Shown here: positions 1-7,401 of the stretch, piece after piece
Position numbering within the stretch: the first letter of the stretch is position 1
Layout of the letters: each line of letters starts with the position of its first letter
From: an uncultured Eubacteriales bacterium
GTDB taxonomy: Bacteria > Bacillota > Clostridia > UBA1381 > UMGS1253
NCBI GenBank assembly: GCA_900550065.1
Contig: URQR01000070.1
Coordinates: 1 to 9,469, forward strand
Direction: 5' to 3'
DNA: 9,469 bases
Position numbers and translations under genes: made by a program
Notes under the pieces: generated by a model
Databases searched by the model: none
What the model was told of the DNA's origin: nothing
Seen by the model: only the letters and a program-made list of their open reading frames with translations

Positions 1-1
1 C

Positions 2-2773
2 GGCGAGGACTGCTATTTTGAGGCGAACACAAGCGGCATTGGCTGGGACAATGTTGTAGTGGACATTTCGCTTTCCATCAAAGACCGCAGCCCCGGCGGA
101 AATTTGCAGTTTAAGGATAAGGACAAAAAACAGGGCACACTGTTTACATTTAGTGCCGATGTCGTAAAATCGGCCGGCAGCGGCAAAGAGCTTGGTACGC
201 TGAAAAAGGGCAAGTGGCTCGATTTGTCCTTTGTGCTTAACTTTACAGATCGGACTTACTCGACCTACGTTGGCGGTAAGCAGGTTGAAAAAGGTGTTGC
301 TATGAAAGGCGACGCATCAAAGGAATTCATTAATATGCGCTTGTATGTGGCAAAAGGAACGACAGGCGGTATCCTTTTAGACAACTTTGCGGTATATCAG
401 GGCACGGAGCCGCGTGACGTATCCGACGAATACGAACCCGCTCCAACAATGGCGCCCGCTGGCCCGGGCAAGGATTATGTATTAAATACGCCGGATTTAA
501 CAAAGCTGGACACCGGCGTTGTGCTCCTTCTTGACAACGCAAACGCTTACGCGAAAAAGGATTTAACAAAGGTTGACCCGCAGAATGAGGCGGTTGTGCC
601 GTTTACGACAAACGACCGCACACTCGTTCCGGTGCGCTTTATCTCTGAGAGCATCGGCGCACAGGTCGGCTGGGATGAGGACACACAGACTGTTACAGTA
701 ACTGGCGAAGGGAAAAACATCACCCTTACACTTGGTCAGGCGGAAATGTATGTCGACGGCGAAAAGGTTGCGCTTGACGCGGCGGCCGATACCTACTATG
801 ACCGCACGATGCTCCCGCTCCGTGCGCTTGTCGAAGCACTTGGCAAAAATGTATACTGGGATGAAAGAGGGCTCATCCTTATCACAGAGCCGACAATTAC
901 GCTCGACGCTGAAACTGACGCGCGCCTGATTGGCGCAATGTACGGTTACTTAAAGACCGGCACACTGGCGCTCAACTATGCGGCCGCACCGAGCTATACC
1001 CAGTCCGTCATTGACGAGGCGGTCAAGGCTCCGTCGCTTTCCTATAAGGGCGGTGCAAATGCCGGCGCCGGCGAAAAGGGCGCAAAAGCGCTGTATTACC
1101 TCACACTTTCCGAATATCTCGGTATGGACGCAAAAGCAACGGACGGTACGACTGCAAAGGATGGCGCGCTGAAACAGCTCCGGTCGCTGATCGGCGGCGG
1201 AAACGAACCATTTGCCTGCGTGGGATGCTACTGGAGTCACGCAGCCGTTGCAGCGGACCTCGTTTTAGTTAAGAACACGCCTTCCATCTATAACGAACTG
1301 ACACCGGATGAAAAAGACCGGATGGACTGGCTGATGAAGGCGCTTGCAGTTGCAGGCAACTGGGGCTTTAACGACGAAAACAACTACAAGACGGGTACAG
1401 ACCTAATGGGTAACTTCGGTAAGACATGGAACCCGAACTACCGCAACGCATACCTGCCTGTTGTATTATCGGGCGCGATGTATTTCGGCGCGGAAGAACT
1501 GGACAAAATTTTTGTTTCCTTCAGCTACGACGAGTACATGAAGAAATTTGACGAATACGGCTTTACAAACATCAAAAAGGCGTGGGAGCCGGCCGGCAAA
1601 GACGCAATGGAAAAGGGCGGCGAAGTAACCCTCTTAGGTGGCATTGGTGCAAGCGGTATGGTAGCTGGCCAGAGCGGCGGCAGCGGCAAGGGCGTAAAGC
1701 TACCGTTCAAGTACAACGGCATGGGCCTTGACCAAATTCAGGAAATCTATGTAAAGCTGATGGAGTATACCTACGGCAAAGTGGTTCGGAGCGACTATGG
1801 CGTAAAAGGCGATAAGGACTACAGCTATATCATCTCCGGCAAAGAGTCACCCTACACGGGCTACAACGGCATGATGACCGAATTTGCGGGCAGCGACGGC
1901 AGCGGCCTGCGCAGCAACGCGGGCTACGGTTTTGATAGCTTTATGAGCATCGTACCGACGCTTGCAAACTTAAAACTGTTCGGCATATGGGATTCCTCTA
2001 CGCCGGCGCAGCAGAAGGTTGACGCGCTGATGTATGTCGGCAACAACGACCTCATCTTTAAGATGCAGGAGGGGTACCACGGCTTCTCGACCGGCAGTGT
2101 CCATGAGGTATATGAATACGGCTCGGTGACGCGCGGCTACTCGATGGATAAAGATATTTGGCGCACATTCCATTGTTTTGAAACCACGCCGACAACAATT
2201 GCAAAAGACCCGAACAAGGCCAATATGCCGGAGATGCCAAAGGCAGAGCCGAAAGACGGCGTTAAAGAAGCACCGGACGGCGCGCTCGTACCAGGCTTCT
2301 ATTCCGGTAAATTCCCGGAGGAGTCTTATATTAAGCTTGATAAAAAGTATACCGGCGATGTAACGGCTGAGTTTGACCTTGTGTTTGGGCCGGAGGTCGA
2401 CGAGCTCTTTGACGGCGTTATTATGTACGACGCGGCGGACGCGAAGGATTTGACATATCAGAAGACAAACGCGCTGATTCAGCTCAAGGACGGCACAATT
2501 AATATTATGAACGGCAGCGGTTACAAACCGACCTCGTTCCAAGTTGTGCCGAACTATCGTTACCACATTAAGGCGACGATGAACGCAAAGACGAAAAAGT
2601 GGAACGTATGGGTAACGCCGACGTATCCGACGGAGGGTAAGGAGACGCTCGTAGCGGAAAACTATTCTTTCCGTACCGGCGCGAACGATATTTCCGATAT
2701 CGGTTCGCTGATTCTTGTTCAAGCATCGGCGACGGGCAGCTACTGGATAGAAAACCATACTGTTACGGAATAA
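2..2773 (+). CDS. Large multidomain carbohydrate-active protein, 5'-truncated by window edge (stalk domain plus lyase-like helical region)
   Basis: The frame is open from base 2 (923 residues visible, TAA at 2771), so the true start lies to the left. The GTG at 59 is only an internal Val codon with no Shine-Dalgarno site. Domains in visible numbering: residues 1-135 form a beta-rich LamG-like sandwich ending in ILLDNFAVYQG. Residues about 172-296 are a copper-amine-oxidase-N-like stalk domain in two halves (RTLVPVRFISESIGAQVGWD, then RTMLPLRALVEALG). Residues about 300-730 are helix-rich with many aromatics (YWSHAAVAAD near 410, NWGFND near 453, SDGSG at 631-635, AGYGFDSF near 640), recalling the alpha/alpha toroid of polysaccharide lyases such as PL8. 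Residues about 760-923 form a second beta-sandwich ending YWIENHTVTE. The signal peptide would be in the missing part. A secreted or surface role on polysaccharide is inferred. The stalk call is firm; the lyase call is tentative, because no catalytic set could be confirmed. Confidence 0.8.
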   Translation, partial: GEDCYFEANTSGIGWDNVVVDISLSIKDRSPGGNLQFKDKDKKQGTLFTFSADVVKSAGSGKELGTLKKGKWLDLSFVLNFTDRTYSTYVGGKQVEKGVAMKGDASKEFINMRLYVAKGTTGGILLDNFAVYQGTEPRDVSDEYEPAPTMAPAGPGKDYVLNTPDLTKLDTGVVLLLDNANAYAKKDLTKVDPQNEAVVPFTTNDRTLVPVRFISESIGAQVGWDEDTQTVTVTGEGKNITLTLGQAEMYVDGEKVALDAAADTYYDRTMLPLRALVEALGKNVYWDERGLILITEPTITLDAETDARLIGAMYGYLKTGTLALNYAAAPSYTQSVIDEAVKAPSLSYKGGANAGAGEKGAKALYYLTLSEYLGMDAKATDGTTAKDGALKQLRSLIGGGNEPFACVGCYWSHAAVAADLVLVKNTPSIYNELTPDEKDRMDWLMKALAVAGNWGFNDENNYKTGTDLMGNFGKTWNPNYRNAYLPVVLSGAMYFGAEELDKIFVSFSYDEYMKKFDEYGFTNIKKAWEPAGKDAMEKGGEVTLLGGIGASGMVAGQSGGSGKGVKLPFKYNGMGLDQIQEIYVKLMEYTYGKVVRSDYGVKGDKDYSYIISGKESPYTGYNGMMTEFAGSDGSGLRSNAGYGFDSFMSIVPTLANLKLFGIWDSSTPAQQKVDALMYVGNNDLIFKMQEGYHGFSTGSVHEVYEYGSVTRGYSMDKDIWRTFHCFETTPTTIAKDPNKANMPEMPKAEPKDGVKEAPDGALVPGFYSGKFPEESYIKLDKKYTGDVTAEFDLVFGPEVDELFDGVIMYDAADAKDLTYQKTNALIQLKDGTINIMNGSGYKPTSFQVVPNYRYHIKATMNAKTKKWNVWVTPTYPTEGKETLVAENYSFRTGANDISDIGSLILVQASATGSYWIENHTVTE

Positions 2774-2779
2774 ATTAAA

Positions 2780-2819
2780 ATAAAAAAAGACCTACTCAAT
2801 TGAGTAGGTCTTTTTTTAT
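2780..2819. terminator. Bidirectional intrinsic terminator shared by the lyase-like gene and tex
   Basis: A perfect 40-base palindrome is centred between 2799 and 2800. The core stem is GACCTACTCA pairing with TGAGTAGGTC, flanked by seven A on the left and seven T on the right, so a T-tailed hairpin forms in either direction. It begins 6 bases after the stop of the plus-strand gene. It contains the tex stop codon (TAA on the minus strand, bases 2816-2818). With only AATT at the centre, the real loop must open a few of the central pairs. Confidence 0.93.
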
Positions 2820-4969
2820 GCTTTCGGCTGTTTCATCGTCAGGGAAATCCGTTTCTTTTCCACGTCTACGCTGATAACCCATACGTCGACCACATCGCCG
2901 ACTTGCAGCACCTCGGACGGGTGCTTGATATAGCGGTTCGTAATCTGTGAAATATGCACTAAACCGTCCTGATGTACACCGATATCGACAAACACACCAA
3001 AGTCAATCACATTTCGTACCGTCCCCTTCATCTGCATCCCGGGCTTTAAATCCTTCATATCCATTACGTCCGTGCGCAGCATTGGCGGCGGCAGCTCGTC
3101 GCGTAAATCACGGCCCGGCTTTACAAGCTCGGCAACAATATCACGCAGTGTTGGCACGCCTATGCCGCACGCCTGCGCCGCAGCGGCAGCGCCCATTTCC
3201 TGCACCCGTTTTTCAAGGTCGGAGACCTTCCCCTTCTTTACATCCTCTTTTTTATAACCGAATAAATCAAGCAGGCTTTGTGCCGCGTCGTACGACTCCG
3301 GATGAACTCCCGTATTGTCGAGTACGTTTTTCGCACCCGGAATCCGCAAAAACCCCGCGCATTGCTCAAACGCCTTCGGGCCGAGCTTTGCCACCTTTTT
3401 GAGCTGTGGGCGCGCCGTGAACGCGCCGTTTTCCTCGCGGTACGCAACAACATTTTTCGCCACCGCCGCCGACAGGCCGGACACATAGGACAACAGCGGC
3501 GCAGACGCCGTATTTAAGTCCACACCGACCTTGTTGACACAGTCCTCCACCACACCGCCCAGCGTTTCGTCGAGCTGTTTTGGCGGCATATCGTGCTGGT
3601 ACTGGCCCACGCCGACCGACTTCGGGTCGATTTTGACGAGCTCTGCGAGCGGGTCCTGTAGGCGGCGCGCAATGGAAACCGCGCTGCGCAGCGACACGTC
3701 AAACTCTGGGAACTCCTGTGCGCCAAGCTTCGAGGCAGAATACACCGACGCGCCCGCCTCGTTGACCATCATATACGACACCGGGCGGTCAATCTCGCCG
3801 ATTAATTCCGCCACAAAAATCTCCGACTCCTTCGAGGCCGTTCCGTTGCCAATTGCAATCATGTCTACTTGATATTTTGTAATCAATTGCGTCAGCTTTG
3901 CCTTCGCCTCGGCAACCTTTTTTTGCGGCGCGGTGGGATAGACAACCGTCGTATCGAGCACCTTGCCCGTCGCGTCGACCACCGCGATCTTACAGCCCGT
4001 GCGGTACGCCGGGTCAAACCCGAGCGTCACCTTGCCCTTAATCGGCGGCTGCATCAACAGCGCCTTCAAATTCAGCCCAAAAATTTTGATGGCCTGTTCG
4101 TCGGCCCGCTGTGTCAGCCCCGCGCGGATTTCGCGCTCAAGCGACGGAAAGATAAGCCGCTTATACGCGTCCGCAATCGCTTCTTCTAAGTACATGTCCG
4201 ATATACTCTTGCCCTTGATAAACATATGTCTAAGCCCGCCGACTGCCCGCTCCTCATCAACGTCGACGCCGACCTTTAAAAAGCCCTCTTTTTCGCCTCG
4301 GTTGACGGCAAGGATGCGGTGTGACGGAATCTTCGACACTGGCTCGCTGTAGTCATAATACATCGAATATACCGAGTCCTCCTCCGTCGCTGCCGCCGTC
4401 GTCAGCATAGCTGTACGCTCAAAGAGTGTACGCAGCATCTGGCGCGCCTGCGCATCGTCGGATACAAGCTCGGCGATGATGTCTTTTGCACCTTCTATCG
4501 CCTCCTGTACGCTTGTTACACCCTTTTCCCCGTCAAGATAGCGCTCTGCCTCCGCAAAAAGGTCACCCGACTGCATCGTCTGGGAAACGATCAGCTGCGC
4601 CAGCGGTTCTAAACCGCGTTCCTTAGCGACGGTCGCACGCGTGCGCCGTTTCTGCTTAAACGGGCGGTAAATGTCTTCGAGGCGCGCAAGCGTCTGCGCC
4701 GCCGCAATGTCCGCCGCCAGCTCGTCCGTCATCTTCTCCTGTTCGGTAATAGAAGCGACAATTTCCTCCTTGCGCTTTTCCAAATTGCGCAAATAGCCGA
4801 GCCGTTCGTGCAACTCGCGCAGCACCTGGTCGTCGCACGAGCCGGTCATTTCCTTCCGGTAACGCGCGATAAACGGGATTGTGTTGCCCTCGTCGACCAG
4901 CGTCACAATGTTTGCCACATGCTCCGGCTTTATTTTAAATTCATCTGCAAGTATTTTTTGAATATCCAT
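2816..4969 (-). CDS. tex: Tex, S1 RNA-binding transcription accessory protein
   Basis: The product has 717 residues, the usual Tex length. Tex is a conserved cytoplasmic nucleic-acid-binding protein linked to transcription; its exact role varies between species. Domains in order: N-terminal helical Tex region with IPFIARYRKEMTG (31-43) and the hallmark LEDIYRPFKQKRRTRATVAK (97-116); a YqgF/RNase-H-like fold around LGFDPAYRTGCKIAVVD (316-332) and IAIGNGTASKE (371-381); VNEAGASVYSASKLGAQEFP (402-421); a helix-hairpin-helix pair around VDLNTASAPLLSYVSGLS (483-500) and FTARPQLKKVAKLGPKAFEQ (517-536); and a C-terminal S1 domain (about 641-712; FGVFVDIGVHQDGLVHIS). The start at 4969 is chosen because MDIQKIL matches typical Tex N-termini and AGGAG lies at 4982-4986. 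A longer reading back to 5083 would start upstream of the predicted promoter. The gene looks complete and intact. Confidence 0.97.
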   Translation of the reverse strand: MDIQKILADEFKIKPEHVANIVTLVDEGNTIPFIARYRKEMTGSCDDQVLRELHERLGYLRNLEKRKEEIVASITEQEKMTDELAADIAAAQTLARLEDIYRPFKQKRRTRATVAKERGLEPLAQLIVSQTMQSGDLFAEAERYLDGEKGVTSVQEAIEGAKDIIAELVSDDAQARQMLRTLFERTAMLTTAAATEEDSVYSMYYDYSEPVSKIPSHRILAVNRGEKEGFLKVGVDVDEERAVGGLRHMFIKGKSISDMYLEEAIADAYKRLIFPSLEREIRAGLTQRADEQAIKIFGLNLKALLMQPPIKGKVTLGFDPAYRTGCKIAVVDATGKVLDTTVVYPTAPQKKVAEAKAKLTQLITKYQVDMIAIGNGTASKESEIFVAELIGEIDRPVSYMMVNEAGASVYSASKLGAQEFPEFDVSLRSAVSIARRLQDPLAELVKIDPKSVGVGQYQHDMPPKQLDETLGGVVEDCVNKVGVDLNTASAPLLSYVSGLSAAVAKNVVAYREENGAFTARPQLKKVAKLGPKAFEQCAGFLRIPGAKNVLDNTGVHPESYDAAQSLLDLFGYKKEDVKKGKVSDLEKRVQEMGAAAAAQACGIGVPTLRDIVAELVKPGRDLRDELPPPMLRTDVMDMKDLKPGMQMKGTVRNVIDFGVFVDIGVHQDGLVHISQITNRYIKHPSEVLQVGDVVDVWVISVDVEKKRISLTMKQPKA

Positions 4970-5003
4970 TGTATTTGTTCTCTCCTTTTTTCCATCTTTT
5001 AAA

Positions 5004-5033
5004 ATTATAGCATACTTTTTTGTAAAAAAGCAA
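5004..5033 (-). promoter_or_regulatory. Predicted sigma-A promoter of tex (extended -10)
   Basis: On the minus strand there is TATAAT at 5009-5004 preceded by TGC, an extended -10. A weak -35, TTGCTT, lies at 5033-5028 with an 18-base spacer. Transcription would begin near 4997, giving a leader of about 28 bases that holds the AGGAG at 4986-4982. Confidence 0.7.
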
Positions 5034-5063
5034 ATCCCGAAACGGATGGTTTTTCCGCAATAA

Positions 5064-5079
5064 ATTTTATCGATAAAAT
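5064..5079. repeat. 16-base perfect palindrome between the divergent tex and dehydrogenase promoters
   Basis: ATTTTATCGATAAAAT is its own reverse complement. It sits 12 bases upstream of the dehydrogenase -35 and 30 bases upstream of the tex -35, which is where an operator could lie. It is A+T-rich apart from the ATCGAT core and has no T tail, so it is unlikely to be a terminator. No binding protein can be named. Confidence 0.4.
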
Positions 5080-5091
5080 ACACAAAAACAG

Positions 5092-5120
5092 TTGATTTCT
5101 TTTTAAAAGTGTATTAGAAT
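5092..5120 (+). promoter_or_regulatory. Predicted sigma-A promoter of the Gfo/Idh/MocA gene
   Basis: TTGATT at 5092-5097 and TAGAAT at 5115-5120 are separated by 17 bases (4/6 and 5/6 matches to consensus). Transcription would start near 5127, leaving a leader of about 78 bases before the ATG. Confidence 0.65.
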
Positions 5121-5156
5121 AAGGTAGACATATGACTTTTGTAGAAAGTATATTGT

Positions 5157-5172
5157 TCCGGCATCTGCCGGA
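5157..5172 (+). promoter_or_regulatory. Small G+C-rich hairpin in the leader of the Gfo/Idh/MocA gene
   Basis: TCCGGC and GCCGGA pair around an ATCT loop. The hairpin lies midway in the predicted leader, ending 18 bases before the Shine-Dalgarno GGAGAGG at 5191-5197. No T tract follows, so it is not an intrinsic terminator. It may stabilise the 5' end of the mRNA or modulate translation. Confidence 0.4.
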
Positions 5173-5204
5173 CGGAAATTTAAGGAAAGAGGAGAGGTTT
5201 TACA

Positions 5205-6383
5205 ATGGCAAATGAAGATGCAATCTTAAATCAGTTTAAAAACGTTGCTGATGAGGGCGTCGCAGTAGATGCAAGCAAAAGGCTTCGCGTTGGTATCATT
5301 GGTACCGGCTGGATCGCTGACGCGCACATGGAGCAGTACAAAAAGATGCCCGACGTTGATATCGTAGCGGGCGCGGACCTTGTTGACGGTAAGGCGGAGG
5401 CGTTCTTTAAAAAGCATGGCGTTGAGGGTGTAAAGTGTTACCCAAGCCACAAGGCGATGCTCGACGATGAGAGCTTAAAGCTCGACGCTGTCAGCGTTTG
5501 TACATACAATATGACGCACGCAGAGTGTACGATTTACGCGCTCGACAAGGGTGTGAACGTACTGCTTGAAAAGCCGATGTGCGTAACGACGGAAGAAGCG
5601 ATTGAAATCCTGAAGGCGGAGAAGAGAAGCGGCAAGGTGCTCTCTATCGGCTTCCAGCCGCGCTTTGACCCGAACATGCAGATGGTTAAGGCTGTTGTAG
5701 AGTCCGGCGTACTCGGACAAATTTATTACATTCAGACGGGCGGCGGCCGCCGCAGAGGTATCCCGACGCCGTTCGGTACGACGTTCATTGAGAAGGAAAC
5801 AGGCGGTATCGGCGCGCTCGGCGACATCGGCTGCTATTCGCTCGATATGGTATTAAACGCAATCGGCTATCCGAAGCCGCTCACCGTTACGGGTTATAAG
5901 TCCGACTTCTTCGGCAAGGACCCGAACTACTGTGGCTATCCGAAAGCTAAGCGCGAGGAGTATTCTAAGAAGTTTGGTGTAGACGACTTCGCGGCTGGTT
6001 TTATCCGCTTAGAAGGCGGTATCATCTTAGACTTCCGTATCGCGTGGGCGATGAACCTCGATACGTCGGGTGATACAATCATCATGGGTACAAAGGGCAG
6101 TCTGCGTATTCCGTCGACAGAGTGCTGGAACGGCACAATCGGCGGCCCGCTTAAGGTTTACAGCGAGGTTGGCGGCGAGCAGGTTGAGACGGAAATCCCG
6201 ATGAAGGAAAGCAACGTAAACTGCTTCGAGGTAAAGGTTCGCTCCTTCCTCGACGCAATTAAAAACGGCGGTACGGCGCCTGTTCCGGCGAGCCAGATTC
6301 TCTACAATCAGGCAATTCTGGACGGTATTATGAAGTCGTCCGAGCTCGGCCGTGAGATTGAAGTAGAAATTCCGGAAATCTAA
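5205..6383 (+). CDS. Gfo/Idh/MocA family NAD(P)-dependent oxidoreductase
   Basis: The product has 392 residues, is soluble and shows no signal peptide. Family members oxidise or reduce a hydroxyl or keto group on sugars, cyclitols or similar compounds with NAD(P). A Rossmann domain starts after a leader of about 26 residues: RVGIIGTGWIADAH (28-41) has the dinucleotide-binding GxGxxA. The family EKP motif is LLEKPM (120-125, Lys123 the usual catalytic lysine). The substrate domain has GGIGALGDIGCYSLD (200-214), where the position that is often His is Tyr211, as in glucose-fructose oxidoreductase. A 30-residue insert around 232-258 is rich in Lys and Tyr. The start is supported by GGAGAGG at 5191-5197, seven bases before the ATG. 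The gene stands alone between a divergent tex and a convergent nucleoside hydrolase, so it is probably monocistronic. The family call is firm; the substrate is unknown. Confidence 0.93.
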   Translation: MANEDAILNQFKNVADEGVAVDASKRLRVGIIGTGWIADAHMEQYKKMPDVDIVAGADLVDGKAEAFFKKHGVEGVKCYPSHKAMLDDESLKLDAVSVCTYNMTHAECTIYALDKGVNVLLEKPMCVTTEEAIEILKAEKRSGKVLSIGFQPRFDPNMQMVKAVVESGVLGQIYYIQTGGGRRRGIPTPFGTTFIEKETGGIGALGDIGCYSLDMVLNAIGYPKPLTVTGYKSDFFGKDPNYCGYPKAKREEYSKKFGVDDFAAGFIRLEGGIILDFRIAWAMNLDTSGDTIIMGTKGSLRIPSTECWNGTIGGPLKVYSEVGGEQVETEIPMKESNVNCFEVKVRSFLDAIKNGGTAPVPASQILYNQAILDGIMKSSELGREIEVEIPEI

Positions 6384-6397
6384 GCTTAATAGCATTT

Positions 6398-6430
6398 AAA
6401 AAGCTTTGCACAAATTGTGCAAAGCTTTTT
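6398..6430. terminator. Bidirectional intrinsic terminator between the Gfo/Idh/MocA and nucleoside hydrolase genes
   Basis: Perfect 16-base arms (AAAAAGCTTTGCACAA and its complement) pair around a single central A at 6414; a real loop would open the innermost A-T pairs. The hairpin starts 14 bases after the dehydrogenase stop and ends 10 bases before the minus-strand stop. T runs lie on the 3' side in both directions, stronger for the plus strand (TTTTTTATTTTATTT). Confidence 0.9.
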
Positions 6431-6440
6431 TATTTTATTT

Positions 6441-7319
6441 CTACTTCACAATACTGAAATAGTGCTCAAAAAACCGCGCCGCGTCCACTGTTTCAGCCAC
6501 AAAGTGGCGGCCATCTTCCGACGGGGTAAAATACGTCACGCCGCCGCAGCGTTCGCTTGTGGTTTCTACCTCGACCGTGCCGCGCGCAAAGCCGCACAGC
6601 GTATCGTCAAACAAACACGCCGCTGCAAGCGGGTCATGGAACGTCACCGTCCCGTCACAGCACGCGCACCATTTTTCTACATAGGGCAGAACAGGCGCAA
6701 GCACCGGCGCAGTAAAGCGCGCGTATACCTCCTGCGGGCGCAGCTTCACCCGAAGCGTCGCGTCCAGCCCAACGGCGTAAAGCGCCTTTACGTCGCGGTT
6801 ATCATAGACCACCTTCGACGCAAACGGGTCACAGCGCACATTCCACTCCGACATCGGCATATCGAGCTTATTGTAAAAGTTGCCTGACATCAGCACGACC
6901 GATTTTAAAAGCTTCGCCGTTTCCGGATAGGTCAAAAACAGCAGCGCAACGTTTGTCAGCGGGCCGATCGCAAGCAGTGTAATCTCGCCCGGGTTTTGGC
7001 AAATGATATCGCGCATAAATGTAACCGCGCCGTTCGGCGCAAACGCCGTTTCGTGCGGCCATGCGGATAAGTCGTCCGCCTGCGGCGCGCGCGGCTGGAG
7101 CTGTTTGGTCAGTATTGGCTCGCCCGTACCCGCAAAAATCGGAATCTCCTTCCCTGCCGCGCGGCAAATTGCGCTTGCAAGCTGTGCGCGCTTTTCCGGC
7201 TCGCCGCTCACAGTCGTAATTCCAACCAACTCGCACGCCGGCTGGCACAATAAATACGTCAGCGCGATTGAGTCATCAATATCGCTCCCAATATCTGTAT
7301 CCAATAAAATTTTTTGCAT
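6441..7319 (-). CDS. Inosine-uridine-preferring type nucleoside hydrolase family protein
   Basis: The product has 292 residues, somewhat shorter than the usual 310-340, and is cytoplasmic. The family cleaves the N-glycosidic bond of ribonucleosides to free base and ribose, using a bound calcium ion. Visible motifs: N-terminal LLDTDIGSDIDDSIAL (5-20), the Asp-rich metal and ribose site in its longer DTDxGxDxDD form; LAIGPLTNVA (116-125); SEWNVRCDPFASKVV (157-171), the E-N-D ribose-binding segment; and TFHDPLAAA (226-234), with His228 and Asp229 at the positions of the family's active-site His and metal-binding Asp. The start at 7319 is supported by AGGGGG at 7332-7327, seven bases upstream, and by a consensus promoter just before it. 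It follows the FAD oxidoreductase on the same strand with an 82-base gap, so it may be read both from its own promoter and by read-through. The substrate cannot be read from sequence; nucleosides are the default. Confidence 0.92.
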   Translation of the reverse strand: MQKILLDTDIGSDIDDSIALTYLLCQPACELVGITTVSGEPEKRAQLASAICRAAGKEIPIFAGTGEPILTKQLQPRAPQADDLSAWPHETAFAPNGAVTFMRDIICQNPGEITLLAIGPLTNVALLFLTYPETAKLLKSVVLMSGNFYNKLDMPMSEWNVRCDPFASKVVYDNRDVKALYAVGLDATLRVKLRPQEVYARFTAPVLAPVLPYVEKWCACCDGTVTFHDPLAAACLFDDTLCGFARGTVEVETTSERCGGVTYFTPSEDGRHFVAETVDAARFFEHYFSIVK

Positions 7320-7343
7320 GGTTCATCCCCCTATAAAAAAGAT

Positions 7344-7357
7344 TTCTTTCCAAAGAA
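7344..7357 (-). promoter_or_regulatory. Inverted repeat at the predicted transcription start of the nucleoside hydrolase gene
   Basis: On the minus strand, TTCTTT and AAAGAA flank a GG centre. The site covers about +2 to +15 relative to the start predicted from the promoter at 7366-7394, a typical place for a repressor operator. As RNA it would be a weak A-U stem followed by ATCTTTTTT, so a poor terminator for read-through from the FAD gene is the alternative reading. Confidence 0.35.
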
Positions 7358-7365
7358 TTATCTTC

Positions 7366-7394
7366 ATTATAGGGCGTACTTACATGCTTGTCAA
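7366..7394 (-). promoter_or_regulatory. Consensus sigma-A promoter of the nucleoside hydrolase gene
   Basis: On the minus strand, TTGACA at 7394-7389 and TATAAT at 7371-7366 are separated by exactly 17 bases, a full match to the vegetative consensus. The -35 begins only 7 bases after the stop codon of the FAD oxidoreductase gene. The predicted start is near 7359, giving a leader of about 40 bases. A promoter this strong often needs a repressor if expression is conditional, which makes the adjacent inverted repeat relevant. Confidence 0.85.
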
Positions 7395-7401
7395 TCCGGT
7401 T

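Noticed and set aside
59..61. GTG at 59 as the start of the first gene
   Set aside because: The frame continues open to the window edge with sequence that fits the same beta-sandwich, and no Shine-Dalgarno site precedes it.
1970..2758. Long open frame (262 codons) on the minus strand opposite the lyase-like gene
   Set aside because: It is Arg- and Val-rich with no recognisable motif, has no Shine-Dalgarno site, and lies fully within a well-supported coding region, so it is a complementary-frame shadow.
4970..5083. N-terminal extension of Tex by 38 codons
   Set aside because: The extra residues do not resemble Tex, the predicted promoter lies inside the extension, and the Shine-Dalgarno site and homology favour the ATG at 4969.
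5132..5215. 27-codon open frame (MTFVESILFRHLPDGNLRKE...) overlapping the start of the dehydrogenase gene, considered as a leader peptide
   Set aside because: Its ATG would be only about five bases from the predicted transcription start, leaving no room for a ribosome binding site, and the residues show no run suggesting attenuation.
6417..6887. Plus-strand open frame of 156 codons opposite the nucleoside hydrolase
   Set aside because: It begins inside the terminator hairpin, is basic and motif-free, and overlaps a clear enzyme gene.
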